From the NCBI RefSeq assembly GCF_039539485.1, contig NZ_BAABDF010000007.1:992001-1056000 (forward strand): DNA of 64,000 nucleotides, read 5' to 3'. Shown piece by piece: positions 18,172 through 27,389 of this stretch; within the stretch, counting starts at the first letter, position 1; the number at the start of each line of letters is the position of its first letter. The notes under the pieces were generated by a model, which was given only the letters and a program-made list of their open reading frames with translations, did no database searches and had not been told where the DNA came from. Origin of the DNA: Celeribacter arenosi (lineage in GTDB: Bacteria > Pseudomonadota > Alphaproteobacteria > Rhodobacterales > Rhodobacteraceae). Made by a program: the position numbers and the translations under genes.

Positions 18172-18356
18172 TCGGGCCTGATCCGTTTGCCACGCGCCTC
18201 CTTGAGGCTGGCAATCGCGACTTGAACCTGCGCCGTCCCGCCCCGCTGTGGGGCGGCGCACCGACCCGTCAGGCACCTGCGGCCCCGCCGCATGACACCC
18301 AAACCACCCCCACAACGGCGCCACCATAAGACGCCGCACAACATGCAAGGGCAACC
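18172..18356 (+). promoter_or_regulatory. xylF-xylH intergenic region with two hairpins
   Basis: GCCTC-ctt-GAGGC (18196-18208) and CCGCCCC-gctgt-GGGGCGG (18238-18256) can fold on the transcript; neither is followed by a T-run. They probably protect the xylF message or attenuate read-through into xylH. No reading frame of note is present. Confidence 0.5.
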
Positions 18357-19667
18357 ATGAGCGACACACCCAGAACCTCTGGCGGGACAACCGGGCAGGC
18401 AGGCGCGCCACAACGCAGCCTCATGCAAAGCCTCGAATTGGACATGCGCCTCCTTGGCATGATCGGCGCCTTCGTCCTCATCGCGCTGGTCTTCAACTTC
18501 TTCACCGGCGGCAATTTCCTCAGCCCGCGCAACATCTTCAACCTGACCATCCAAACCGTCTCCGTGGCCATCATGGCCACCGGCATGGTGTTTGTGATCG
18601 TCACCCGCAATATCGACCTCTCGGTCGGGGCCGTGCTCGCCATCTCGTCTGCGATGATGGCTATGATGCAGGCCCGCTGGATGCCCGGATGGGGCGTGGA
18701 ACTCGGCTCGCCCGTCATGGCGCCGGTCGCCATGCTCACCGGTCTGATCATCGGCACCTTGATCGGGGCCTTCAACGGCTACCTGATCGGCTACCAGAAA
18801 ATCCCCGCCTTCATCGTCACCCTCGGTGGCTTCCTCGTCTGGCGCTACGCGGGCTGGTATCTCACCTCCGGCCAAACCATCGCACCGCTCGACGGCACCT
18901 TCATCCTCTTCGGCGGCGCCGAAGGCACGCTGGGCGAAACCCTCTCATGGGTCGTCGGCGGACTGGCCGCACTGGCCGCAATCTACGGCGTGTGGTCTGC
19001 ACGCCAGAACCGCCTGCGCCACGCATTTCCCGTCAAACCGCTCTGGGCCGAATTCGCGCTCGGCGGCGCGGCCGTGGCCACCATCCTCGGCTTTATCGCC
19101 ACCCTGAACGCCTATGACATCCCCAAAGGCAAACTGCGCCGCATGTTCGAGGCCCGCGGCGAAGTCGTCCCCGACGGCTTTTCCCAAGGCCACGGCCTGC
19201 CGATCTCGGTTCTCATCCTGATCGTCGTCGCCATCTCCATGACCGTGGTGGCCCAGAAAACCCGCCTCGGCAAATACATCTTCGCCACCGGCGGCAACCC
19301 CGACGCGGCCGAACTCTCGGGCATCAACACCCGCCTGCTGACGGTCAAGGTCTTTGCGATCATGGGGTTCCTGTGCGGCCTCTCGGCGATCATCGCCCAG
19401 GCCCGCCTGCAAAGCCACGCCAACGACATCGGCACGCTTGACGAACTTCGCGTCATCGCCGCCGCCGTCATCGGGGGCACCGCGCTCTCGGGCGGGGCAG
19501 GGACCATCTACGGCGCCATCCTCGGTGCCCTCATCATGCAGTCGCTCACCTCGGGCATGGGCATGGTCGGCGTCGACAGCCCGCTGCAAAACATCGTCGT
19601 CGGCTCGGTGCTCGTCTTCGCCGTCTGGATCGACATTCAATACCGTAAACGCACAGGGGTGAAATGA
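18357..19667 (+). CDS. xylH: Xylose ABC transporter permease XylH
   Basis: 436-residue CUT2 (RbsC-like) inner-membrane permease with about ten hydrophobic segments. It has the expected GMVFVIVTRNIDLSVGAVLA near residue 80, QKIPAFIVTLGGFLVWRYA, and a C-terminal GGTALSGGAGTIYGAILGALIM motif. The large loop between segments around residues 230-290 makes it longer than ribose permeases, as in XylH. Its stop overlaps the xylG start (ATGATGA), so translation is coupled. Confidence 0.92.
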   Translation: MSDTPRTSGGTTGQAGAPQRSLMQSLELDMRLLGMIGAFVLIALVFNFFTGGNFLSPRNIFNLTIQTVSVAIMATGMVFVIVTRNIDLSVGAVLAISSAMMAMMQARWMPGWGVELGSPVMAPVAMLTGLIIGTLIGAFNGYLIGYQKIPAFIVTLGGFLVWRYAGWYLTSGQTIAPLDGTFILFGGAEGTLGETLSWVVGGLAALAAIYGVWSARQNRLRHAFPVKPLWAEFALGGAAVATILGFIATLNAYDIPKGKLRRMFEARGEVVPDGFSQGHGLPISVLILIVVAISMTVVAQKTRLGKYIFATGGNPDAAELSGINTRLLTVKVFAIMGFLCGLSAIIAQARLQSHANDIGTLDELRVIAAAVIGGTALSGGAGTIYGAILGALIMQSLTSGMGMVGVDSPLQNIVVGSVLVFAVWIDIQYRKRTGVK

Positions 19668-20431
19668 TGACCGTTGATCGTACAGGAACCCCGCTCGTCG
19701 AAATGCGCGACATGTCGATTGCTTTCGGCGGCATCCGCGCCGTGGACAATGTCTCCATCGACCTCTTTGCTGGCGAAGTCGTCGGCCTTCTGGGCCACAA
19801 CGGTGCGGGCAAATCGACGCTGATCAAAATGCTCTCGGGCGCCTACGCCCCGAGCCATGGCGAGATCTTCATCGAAGGCCAAAAGGCCGAGATCCACAAC
19901 CCCCGCGACGCGCGCCATTACAACATCGAAACCATCTACCAGACGCTCGCTTTGGCCGATAACCTCGATGCCGCCTCGAACCTGTTTCTGGGCCGCGAAC
20001 TGGTGACACCGCTCGGCTTTGTGGACGAGGCCGCGATGGAGGCGGAAACCCGCAAAATCATGGGCCGCCTCAACCCGAACTTCCAGAAGTTCAAAGACCC
20101 GGTCTCCGCGCTTTCGGGCGGCCAACGCCAATCGGTCGCCATCGCACGCGCGGTCTATTTCAACGCCAAAATCCTGATCATGGACGAACCCACCGCGGCG
20201 CTTGGCCCACAGGAAACCGAAATGGTCGCCGAACTGGTGCAGGAACTCAAAAATCAGGGCCTCGGCATCTTCCTGATCGAACACGACATCCACAACGTGA
20301 TGAAGCTGTGCGATCGCGCCATGGTGATGAAAAACGGCGCCCGCGTGGGCACCGTGGACGTCGACAAAGTCACCGATGACGACATCCTCGGCATGATCAT
20401 CATGGGGAAAAAACCCCCGAGCGCCTACTGA
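19664..20431 (+). CDS. xylG: Xylose ABC transporter ATPase, single-domain XylG/FrcA type
   Basis: Cytoplasmic ATPase, 255 aa. Walker A is GHNGAGKST (about 45-53), signature LSGGQRQS, Walker B ILIMDEPTAALG and switch LIEHD. Enterobacterial XylG carries two fused ATPase domains of roughly double this length; this protein has one, like FrcA of rhizobial fructose transporters, so it would work as a homodimer. No second half or frameshift remnant is visible downstream. Transport of xylose is inferred from xylF/xylH context. Confidence 0.88.
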   Translation: MMTVDRTGTPLVEMRDMSIAFGGIRAVDNVSIDLFAGEVVGLLGHNGAGKSTLIKMLSGAYAPSHGEIFIEGQKAEIHNPRDARHYNIETIYQTLALADNLDAASNLFLGRELVTPLGFVDEAAMEAETRKIMGRLNPNFQKFKDPVSALSGGQRQSVAIARAVYFNAKILIMDEPTAALGPQETEMVAELVQELKNQGLGIFLIEHDIHNVMKLCDRAMVMKNGARVGTVDVDKVTDDDILGMIIMGKKPPSAY

Positions 20432-20440
20432 CCCAAAGGC

Positions 20441-20462
20441 GGCGGGCCTGATCCGGCCCGCC
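20441..20462 (+). terminator. Hairpin between xylG and xylB
   Basis: GGCGGGCC (20441-20448) pairs perfectly with GGCCCGCC (20455-20462) around a 6-base loop, without a T-run. It is probably an RNA-processing or attenuation hairpin between the transport and enzyme halves of the operon. Confidence 0.45.
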
Positions 20463-20507
20463 CCACACCCGATCGCGCGACCCACCCAACCAAAAAGCGA
20501 GAATGCC

Positions 20508-21947
20508 ATGTATATAGGTCTCGATCTGGGCACCTCCGGTCTCAAAGCCATCCTGATCGACGAAGATCAGACCATTCTGGCCGAGGCCAACGCGCCCCTC
20601 ACCAACGAACGCCCCCACGACGGCTGGTCCGAACAATCCCCGCAGAGCTGGCTTGCCGCCTGTGACGATGTCATGGCCGCCCTTGGAGCGAAATCCGATC
20701 TCAATGCCGTGCGCGGGATCGGCCTGTCGGGCCAGATGCACGGCGCGACATTGCTCGACGACCACGACAACGTGCTGCGCCCCTGCATCCTGTGGAACGA
20801 CACCCGCTCGCACGCAGAGGCCGCCACACTGGACGCCGACCCGCGCTTTCGCGACATCACCGGCAACATCGTCTTCCCCGGCTTCACCGCGCCCAAACTC
20901 GCATGGGTGAAAAACAACGAACCCGATATCTTCGCAAAAGTCGCAAAAGTCCTGCTGCCCAAAGACTACCTGCGCCTCTATCTGACCGGCGAGTTCGTCG
21001 GCGAGATGTCCGACAGCGCGGGCACCGCATGGTTTGACACCGGCGCGCGCGACTGGTCCGACGACCTGCTGGCGGCCACCGATATGGACCGCTCCTACAT
21101 GCCCCGCCTTGTCGAGGGGTCTGAGGTCAGCGGGCAAATCCGCCCCGAACTCACCGCCAAATGGGGCCTGTCACAAACCTGCGTCGTCGCAGGCGGCGGG
21201 GGCGATAACGCGGCCTCGGCCATCGGCGCGGGCGTGGTCCACGCCGGTCAGGCCTTTGTCTCCTTGGGCACCTCCGGCGTGCTTTTCGCGGCCAACGACG
21301 GCTACCAACCCGACGCGGGCACAGCCGTGCACACCTTCTGCCACGCGCTCCCGAACACATGGCACCAGATGGGCGTGATCTTGGCGGCCACAGACGCGCT
21401 CAACTGGTACGGACGCTTCGTGGGGCAGGGCGCATCGGCGCTGACCAAAGACCTCGGCGCGCTTCAGGCCCCGGGCAAAACCCGCTTCCTGCCCTACCTC
21501 GGCGGGGAACGCACCCCGCTCAATGACGCCGCCATCCGCGGGGCGTTTGTCGGCCTCGAACACGCCACAGACACCGCCGCGGGCACCCGCGCCGTCCTCG
21601 AAGGCGTCACCTACGCGATCCGCGACTGCGCCGACGCACTCGCCGCCACAGGCACCAAAATCGACCGCCTCCTCGCGGTCGGCGGCGGCTCCAATTCCGA
21701 CTACTGGGTCGAAGCCATCGCCACCGCCCTGAACACCCCCGTCGATCTGCCCGTCTCGGGCGATTTCGGCGGTGCCTTCGGGGCCGCACGCCTCGGCCAG
21801 ATGGCGGCCACCGGCGGCGGGGCCGAATTGGCCAGCGCACCGAAAACCGAAAAAACCATCAATCCGAACACGAAACTCACCGCGGCCTTCGAGGACGGGT
21901 TCGCCCGCTACAAAGCCGCCCAAACTGCGATCAAGGGACTGACATGA
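20508..21947 (+). CDS. xylB: Xylulokinase
   Basis: Phosphorylates D-xylulose to xylulose 5-phosphate, the entry to the pentose phosphate pathway. The 479 aa start with the FGGY-kinase motif YIGLDLGTSGLKAILID. LSGQMHGATLLD carries the xylulokinase QMHG signature, WNDTRSHAEA is the substrate-binding stretch, and AVGGGSNSDYWVEAIA the C-terminal ATP-binding segment. It overlaps xylA by 4 bases (ATGA), ensuring balanced synthesis. Confidence 0.95.
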   Translation: MYIGLDLGTSGLKAILIDEDQTILAEANAPLTNERPHDGWSEQSPQSWLAACDDVMAALGAKSDLNAVRGIGLSGQMHGATLLDDHDNVLRPCILWNDTRSHAEAATLDADPRFRDITGNIVFPGFTAPKLAWVKNNEPDIFAKVAKVLLPKDYLRLYLTGEFVGEMSDSAGTAWFDTGARDWSDDLLAATDMDRSYMPRLVEGSEVSGQIRPELTAKWGLSQTCVVAGGGGDNAASAIGAGVVHAGQAFVSLGTSGVLFAANDGYQPDAGTAVHTFCHALPNTWHQMGVILAATDALNWYGRFVGQGASALTKDLGALQAPGKTRFLPYLGGERTPLNDAAIRGAFVGLEHATDTAAGTRAVLEGVTYAIRDCADALAATGTKIDRLLAVGGGSNSDYWVEAIATALNTPVDLPVSGDFGGAFGAARLGQMAATGGGAELASAPKTEKTINPNTKLTAAFEDGFARYKAAQTAIKGLT

Positions 21948-23248
21948 CCGATTTCTTCAAGGGTATCCCCCAAATCAAATACGAAGGCGCGGACTCCACC
22001 AACGAATTCGCCTTCAAACACTACAACCCCGATGAAATCATCATGGGCAAACGGATGGAGGAGCACCTGCGCTTCGCCGTCGCCTATTGGCACTCGTTTG
22101 CCTATGAGGGCGGCGACCCCTTCGGCGGGCGCACCTTTGATCGCCCGTGGTATGACAGCGGCATGGAAGGCGCGAAAATGAAGGCCGATGTGGCCTTCGA
22201 GATGTTCGACATCCTGCAGGCCCCGTTCTTCTGCTTCCACGACCTCGACGTGCGCCCCGAAGGCGCGACTTTTGCGGAAAACAAAAAGAACCTCGAAGCC
22301 ATCGTCGATATCTTCGCCGAAAAGGTCGAAAGCCACAAAACCCAACTGCTCTGGGGCACGGCCAACCTGTTTACCGAGCGCCGTTTCATGTCGGGTGCCG
22401 CCACCAACCCCGACCCCGACGTCTTCGCCTATTCGGCCGCCACGATCAAATCCTGCATGGATGCCACCATCAAACTGGGTGGTGCCAACTACGTCCTCTG
22501 GGGCGGTCGCGAAGGCTATGAAACCCTGCTGAACACAGACCTCGGCAAAGAGGCCGACCAAGCCGCCAAAATGCTCGAAATGGTGGTCGATTATAAACAC
22601 AAAATGGGCTGGTACGGCGCGATCCTGATCGAACCGAAACCCCAAGAACCTTCCAAACACCAATACGACTTCGACGTCGCCACGGTCTATGGCTTCCTCA
22701 AACGCTACGGCCTTGAAAACGAAGTCAAAATGAACATCGAACAGGGCCACGCCATCCTCGCAGGCCACTCGTTCGAACACGAGTTGGCACTGGCCGGATC
22801 GCTCGGCTTGCTCGGCTCCATCGACATGAACCGCAACGACTACCAATCGGGCTGGGACACCGACCAATTCCCCAACAACGTCCCCGAAATGGCGCTGGCC
22901 TATTACGAAGTGCTCAAGGCGGGCGGTTTCACCACCGGCGGCACCAACTTCGACGCCCGCGTGCGCCGTCAATCGCTCGACGCAGAGGACCTGATCCTCG
23001 CCCACGTGGGCGGCATGGATTGCTGTGCGCGCGGCCTCAAAGCCGCCGCCGCCATGCTCGAGGACGGCAAACTCGAAGCCGCCCGTGACGCGCGCTACGC
23101 CGACTGGGACAAACCGGTGAACAAAGCCATGCTGGAGTCCGGTGATCTCACCTCGATCCAGGAACGCGTGCTGGCCGACAACATCAACCCAGAGCCCCGT
23201 TCGGGCCGCCAGGAACGCCTCGAAAACCTCGTGAACAGCTACCTCTAA
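21944..23248 (+). CDS. xylA: Xylose isomerase
   Basis: Converts D-xylose to D-xylulose. The 434 aa are the length of class II (E. coli-type) xylose isomerases. FCFHDLDVRPEG holds the catalytic histidine, VLWGGREGYETLLNTD the signature, and IEPKPQEPSKHQYDFD and MNIEQGHAILAGHSFEHE the metal-binding acids and histidines; DRNDYQSGWDTDQFP-like residues follow. It is translationally coupled to xylB, and a strong terminator 20 bases after the stop closes the operon. Confidence 0.96.
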   Translation: MTDFFKGIPQIKYEGADSTNEFAFKHYNPDEIIMGKRMEEHLRFAVAYWHSFAYEGGDPFGGRTFDRPWYDSGMEGAKMKADVAFEMFDILQAPFFCFHDLDVRPEGATFAENKKNLEAIVDIFAEKVESHKTQLLWGTANLFTERRFMSGAATNPDPDVFAYSAATIKSCMDATIKLGGANYVLWGGREGYETLLNTDLGKEADQAAKMLEMVVDYKHKMGWYGAILIEPKPQEPSKHQYDFDVATVYGFLKRYGLENEVKMNIEQGHAILAGHSFEHELALAGSLGLLGSIDMNRNDYQSGWDTDQFPNNVPEMALAYYEVLKAGGFTTGGTNFDARVRRQSLDAEDLILAHVGGMDCCARGLKAAAAMLEDGKLEAARDARYADWDKPVNKAMLESGDLTSIQERVLADNINPEPRSGRQERLENLVNSYL

Positions 23249-23267
23249 CTCCCTGTTCCAAAACGAC

Positions 23268-23295
23268 AAAAGGGCGGGTCCATCCCGCCCTTTTT
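23268..23295 (+). terminator. Rho-independent terminator of the xylose operon
   Basis: AAAGGGCGGG-tccat-CCCGCCCTTTTT (23268-23295) forms an 8-bp GC stem, extended by A-T pairs, with a T-run. Confidence 0.92.
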
Positions 23296-23379
23296 CATGC
23301 CCGCATTCCCCCTCGCACCCCCCGCGTGCCCGCCCTATACTGACGCGCAATCAACCGCCCCAATATAGGTCCAGTCCCC

Positions 23380-24048
23380 GTGAAAATCCTCATCTTCGGT
23401 GCGACAGGCATGGTCGGCCTTGGCGTGCTGCGCGAATGCCTGCTGGCCGATGACGTCACATCGGTCACCACCATTGGCCGCACGCCTCTGGGCCAGACCC
23501 ACGCCAAACTGCACGACATCACCACGCCCGATCTCTTCGCGCTCGACGCGCAGATGCTCGACGGTTTCGATGCCTGCTATTTCTGCCTCGGCGCGCTCTC
23601 GGGTCAAATGTCAGAGGCCGCCTATACCAAACTCACCTACGACCTCACCCTCGACATCGCCACCAAACTCGCCACCCTCAACCCCGCGATGACCTTCGTC
23701 TATGTCTCGGGGATTGGCACCGATAGCTCCGAGCAGGGCAAAACCATGTGGGCCCGCGTCAAAGGGCGCACCGAAAACGCCCTGCGCGCGCTGCCCTTCA
23801 AAGGCGTCTACCTGTTTCGCCCCGGCGCGATCCTGTCGCTCAACGGCGAGCAGTCAAAGACCAAAATCTACCGCCGCGTCTATAGCGTCATCGGATGGCT
23901 TTTGCGCCTGCTGCGCCCCGTCGCGCGCGGCTATGTCCTGACCTCCACAGAGGTCGGCACCGCCATGCTGCACGTCACGCGGGCAGGGTGGTCGCCACAG
24001 GTGATGGAGCCGCGCGATATCCAACGCGCCGCCGCCGCCGCGCGATAG
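23380..24048 (+). CDS. NAD(P)-binding Rossmann protein (short epimerase/SDR type)
   Basis: A 222-residue atypical short-chain dehydrogenase. The GTG start gives VKILIFGATGMVGLGVL, with the GATGMVG dinucleotide motif at residues 7-13. Later segments FCLGALSGQMSEAAYTK and FVYVSGIGTD fit the NAD(P)-dependent epimerase family, but the usual YxxxK catalytic pair is not obvious. It is a single gene between the xylose terminator and the convergent kdgK gene, with no clear operon partner. Substrate unknown. Confidence 0.7.
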   Translation: MKILIFGATGMVGLGVLRECLLADDVTSVTTIGRTPLGQTHAKLHDITTPDLFALDAQMLDGFDACYFCLGALSGQMSEAAYTKLTYDLTLDIATKLATLNPAMTFVYVSGIGTDSSEQGKTMWARVKGRTENALRALPFKGVYLFRPGAILSLNGEQSKTKIYRRVYSVIGWLLRLLRPVARGYVLTSTEVGTAMLHVTRAGWSPQVMEPRDIQRAAAAAR

Positions 24049-24054
24049 GAAAAG

Positions 24055-24960
24055 CTACAGCGCCACCAAGGCCCCGCGATGCTGAACCACCTGCGCCGAC
24101 AGCGCCATGCCCGCGCGCAGCGCATCGCTCATCGAGGCGCCCTGCATCCGCGCGGCGAGATATCCGGCGTTGAAACTATCGCCCGCGGCGGTTGAATCCA
24201 CGGCCTGAACAGGGTCGGGATGTACCGTCATGCCGCCATCCCCCGCGCTCCACGCATAGAGGTCCTGCGCGCCGTTCTTCACGATCACCGAATGCGCGCC
24301 GAGATCACGGTAGCGCAGCGCGGTATCCTGCGGCTTGGCATCGCCAAACATCGCCTCCTCCTCGTCAAAGGAGGGCAGCATCACATCGGCCACACCGGCG
24401 GCGCGCGACAACCATTCCTTGGTCGCCGCCGCGCTTTCCCACAGGCGCGGACGGATATTGGTGTCAAACACCACCTCCGCACCGCGCGCACGCGCATCCG
24501 CAAGCGCCGCGATCAGATTGGCGCGGTGATCGGGCGACAGGATCGCCAGCGTGATCCCCGAAAACAACAACACCTGATCGCCCCCGAACCCCGCCGCCAT
24601 ACGGTCGGGATCAGCCGCCAACATCTTGGCCGCAGAGGTTTCACGCCAATAGGCAAAGCTGCGCTCGCCGTCGCGCAACTGGATCATGTAGAGGCCAACG
24701 GTGCGCTCAGACAGGGCGCGCACATGCGCCGTCCCGATGCCGCTGCCCTGCAAAAAACCCACCATGGACTCCGAAATCGCATCCTGACCGACGCAGGTGA
24801 AATACCCCACCTCGGCGCCCTCGACCCCGTCCAGCAACCGGCGCGCATACCACGCGGTATTCAACGTATCACCGGCGAAATTCATGTCGTATTTGCCCGC
24901 CCCGTCCGGCGCCATTTCGACCATGCATTCGCCAATCGCGAGAAGCTTTTTATGTTTCAA
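24055..24960 (-). CDS. kdgK: 2-dehydro-3-deoxygluconate kinase (PfkB family)
   Basis: Phosphorylates KDG to KDPG, the shared end of both uronate branches in this locus. The 301-residue PfkB kinase starts KLLAIGECMVEMAPDG, typical for KdgK. The C-terminal signature DSTAAGDSFNAGYLAARM holds the catalytic aspartate. The initiation codon is TTG at 24960, sharing bases with the GntR stop (TTGA), so it is coupled to the regulator gene; the next Met, residue 12, would cut into the fold. Assignment to KDG rather than another sugar rests on context and the N-terminal motif. Confidence 0.85.
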   Translation of the reverse strand: MKHKKLLAIGECMVEMAPDGAGKYDMNFAGDTLNTAWYARRLLDGVEGAEVGYFTCVGQDAISESMVGFLQGSGIGTAHVRALSERTVGLYMIQLRDGERSFAYWRETSAAKMLAADPDRMAAGFGGDQVLLFSGITLAILSPDHRANLIAALADARARGAEVVFDTNIRPRLWESAAATKEWLSRAAGVADVMLPSFDEEEAMFGDAKPQDTALRYRDLGAHSVIVKNGAQDLYAWSAGDGGMTVHPDPVQAVDSTAAGDSFNAGYLAARMQGASMSDALRAGMALSAQVVQHRGALVAL

Positions 24961-25670
24961 TTCTGGAGATCCTGCTCGAAATATTCTGCATGTTTGGCGC
25001 GGATATCAGGGATCACGTCCCCGATCCGCATCAGGTGATCGCGCATCTTGCTGACCGCCAGATCAGGGTCGCGCGCCTTCACCGCCTCAAGGATCGACAG
25101 ATGTTCGTCATAGGCCAACCGCGCCCCATCCTCGAGCGACAGATACCGCACCCGATCCATATGCGCCTTGTTATCCTTGATGAGCTGCCACACCTGCGGC
25201 TGACCGGCAATCTCGCACAGCTCCATATGCAGCGCATCGTCGCGCTCGTGAAACCGCTCGCGATCCCCGCTCTCGACGGCGGGTTTCTGGGCGGCCACAA
25301 TCGCCTCGAGACGCGCCATCGCCGCAGGCGTCATCAACCGCACCGCCTCGCGGATGATCTCCACCTCCAGAGCCATGCGGATAAAGCGCGCCTGCAACAC
25401 CGCATCGGGCGAAATCGGCGTCACCGTGGTGGCGCGCTGCGGGCGGATCGACAAAAACCCCTGCTGGGACAGGCGATAGAACGCATCGCGCACGGGCTGG
25501 CGCGAAACCTCCAGACGGCTGGCCACCTCGGCCTCCGACAACTTCGTGCCCGGCACCAGATCGAGATCGACAATCCGGCGGTACAATTCGTCATAAACCA
25601 TATCGGTCACAGAGGGCACACGCGCCTGATCGAGCGCGCCGAGACTGGACAGCTTGGCCTCTTTTTGCAT
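24957..25670 (-). CDS. GntR family regulator, FadR/FCD subfamily
   Basis: 237-residue DNA-binding regulator with an N-terminal winged helix (about 17-80, GTKLSEAEVASRLEVSRQPVRDAFYRLSQQG) and an all-helical FCD ligand domain (about 95-220). The latter carries the metal/ligand residues typical of uronate- and acid-sensing members (HERDDALHMELCEIAG and DEHLSILEAV). It forms an operon with kdgK and is divergent from uxaC across 272 bases, so control of the uronate operon is the natural prediction, with a uronate or KDG-type ligand. Confidence 0.87.
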   Translation of the reverse strand: MQKEAKLSSLGALDQARVPSVTDMVYDELYRRIVDLDLVPGTKLSEAEVASRLEVSRQPVRDAFYRLSQQGFLSIRPQRATTVTPISPDAVLQARFIRMALEVEIIREAVRLMTPAAMARLEAIVAAQKPAVESGDRERFHERDDALHMELCEIAGQPQVWQLIKDNKAHMDRVRYLSLEDGARLAYDEHLSILEAVKARDPDLAVSKMRDHLMRIGDVIPDIRAKHAEYFEQDLQN

Positions 25671-25825
25671 CTCCCGCGTCCTTTTCCTGCGTCCCTGCGA
25701 CCGAGGGCCACCCTGTGCGTGTCGTACATTAGCGCAGATTTCACCCCCAAAAGGGCGCTCTACACATTCATTTATATGGCTTTATGCCTTCTTCGCTATG
25801 CGAGCGCAATCAGGGGCAAACCCGC

Positions 25826-25861
25826 GTTGACTCACCTTTTCAACTAGCATATTAGTTTACT
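25826..25861 (+). promoter_or_regulatory. uxaC promoter with overlapping dyad
   Basis: TTGACT (25826-25831) and TATTAG (25849-25854) are spaced by 17 bases, a good sigma-70-type promoter for uxaC. The dyad TAGT-tt-ACTA (25852-25861), flanked by CTAG on both sides (25843-25846 and 25859-25862), overlaps the -10 box and start region. That is where a repressor such as the divergent GntR protein would bind. The spacing is seen; the operator role is inferred. Confidence 0.55.
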
Positions 25862-25942
25862 AGGTTAAAACCAACCCCCGCGACAAGCCCCGATCAACGG
25901 CGCAGCGCGCGGGTTTCTGGTTCGCATGAGGGGGAGATGCGC

Positions 25943-27352
25943 ATGGCGCTTTTGGATGACGACCGGTTGTTTCCTGTCGAAAAATCGGTGCGTGCGATGG
26001 CGCGCGACCTCTACGAGGGGATCCGCGACCTCCCGATCATTTCGCCCCACGGCCACACCGACCCGTCATGGTTCGCGCTCAACGAAAACTTCCCCGATCC
26101 CGCGCGCCTGTTCGTGCAACCCGACCACTACGTGTTTCGCATGTTCTGCTCGCAGGGCATCGATCTCGACACGCTCGGGGTGCCGCGCGCCGATGGCACA
26201 GAGGTCGAACAGGACCCGCGCAAAATCTGGCGCATTTTCGCAGAGAATTTCTACCTCCTGCGCGGCACGCCCTCTGACATGTGGCTCAAACACGCCTTTC
26301 AGGAGGTCTTCGGCCTCGACACGCCTCTCACGGCGGATACCGCAGACGAGATCTACGACCATATCGACGCCTGCCTGAAACGCGACGACTTCAAACCGCG
26401 CGCGCTGTTCGAACGCTTCAACATCGAAGCGATCTCCACCACCGAACCCGCGCTCGACGACCTCAAATACCACCGCATGATCGCCGAAAGCGGGTGGGGC
26501 GGGCGCGTCATCTCCGCCTATCGCCCCGACACTATCGTCGATCCCGATTTCGAGGGCTTCACCGACAACATCCTCAAACTCGGCGAACTGACCGGCGAAG
26601 ACACCGCCTCCTACACGGGCTACCTCAATGCCCACCGCGCCCGTCGCGCCTATTTCAAAGAGGTCGGCCGCGTCACATCCTCCGACCACGGCCACCCGAC
26701 CGCGCGCACCGAAAACCTCGACCCCGCGCAGGCCGCCGAACTGTTCCAAACCGTGCTCTCGGGACGCGCCACCGCAGACGAGCGCGACGCCTTCCGCGGC
26801 CAGATGCTCACCGAGATGGCGAAGATGTCGCTTGATGACGGCCTCGTGCTGCAAATCCACGCCGGCGCCCATCGCAACCACTCCGCCGCCATGCTCGCCA
26901 AATTCGGCCGCGATAAGGGTTTTGATGTCCCCGCACGCACCGATTTCACAAACAATCTCAAACCCTTGCTCGACGCGGTCGGCATGGAACCAAACCTCAC
27001 CGTCATCCTCTTCATGCTCGACGAAACCACGCAGAGCCGCGAACTCGCCCCCCTCGCGGGCGTCTATCCGGCCCTCAAACTCGGCCCCCCCTGGTGGTTC
27101 TACGACAGCCCCGAGGGCATGAAACGGTTCCGCGAAAACACCACCGAAACCGCCGGCTTCTACAACACCGTCGGCTTCAACGATGACACCCGCGCCTTCT
27201 GTTCGATCCCCGCGCGCCACGATGTGGCCCGCCGCGTGGATGCCGCGTTCCTCGCCAACCTCGTCGCCACAGGGCGTCTGGGGATGGACGAGGCCCACGA
27301 GGTCGCCCGCGACCTCGCCTACGACCTGGTCAAAAAGGCCTACAAGCTCTGA
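25943..27352 (+). CDS. uxaC: Glucuronate isomerase (uronate isomerase)
   Basis: Converts D-glucuronate to D-fructuronate, or galacturonate to tagaturonate. The 469-residue product is an amidohydrolase-fold enzyme: ISPHGHTDPSWF near residue 38 gives the HxH metal motif, and DDGLVLQIHAGAHRNHS carries the later histidines. GGGGGAG at 25930-25936 fits the second ATG (25943) better than the one at 25937, which it would touch. It is the first gene of the uronate operon running to 34861. Confidence 0.93.
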   Translation: MALLDDDRLFPVEKSVRAMARDLYEGIRDLPIISPHGHTDPSWFALNENFPDPARLFVQPDHYVFRMFCSQGIDLDTLGVPRADGTEVEQDPRKIWRIFAENFYLLRGTPSDMWLKHAFQEVFGLDTPLTADTADEIYDHIDACLKRDDFKPRALFERFNIEAISTTEPALDDLKYHRMIAESGWGGRVISAYRPDTIVDPDFEGFTDNILKLGELTGEDTASYTGYLNAHRARRAYFKEVGRVTSSDHGHPTARTENLDPAQAAELFQTVLSGRATADERDAFRGQMLTEMAKMSLDDGLVLQIHAGAHRNHSAAMLAKFGRDKGFDVPARTDFTNNLKPLLDAVGMEPNLTVILFMLDETTQSRELAPLAGVYPALKLGPPWWFYDSPEGMKRFRENTTETAGFYNTVGFNDDTRAFCSIPARHDVARRVDAAFLANLVATGRLGMDEAHEVARDLAYDLVKKAYKL

Positions 27353-27389
27353 TCAGGCTAAATCAGATGTCTCAGGGAGGAGACTTCAA

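Noticed and set aside
21908..23350. Minus-strand frame of 480 codons opposite xylA
   Set aside because: xylA is unmistakable; the opposite frame has no domain and unusual composition.
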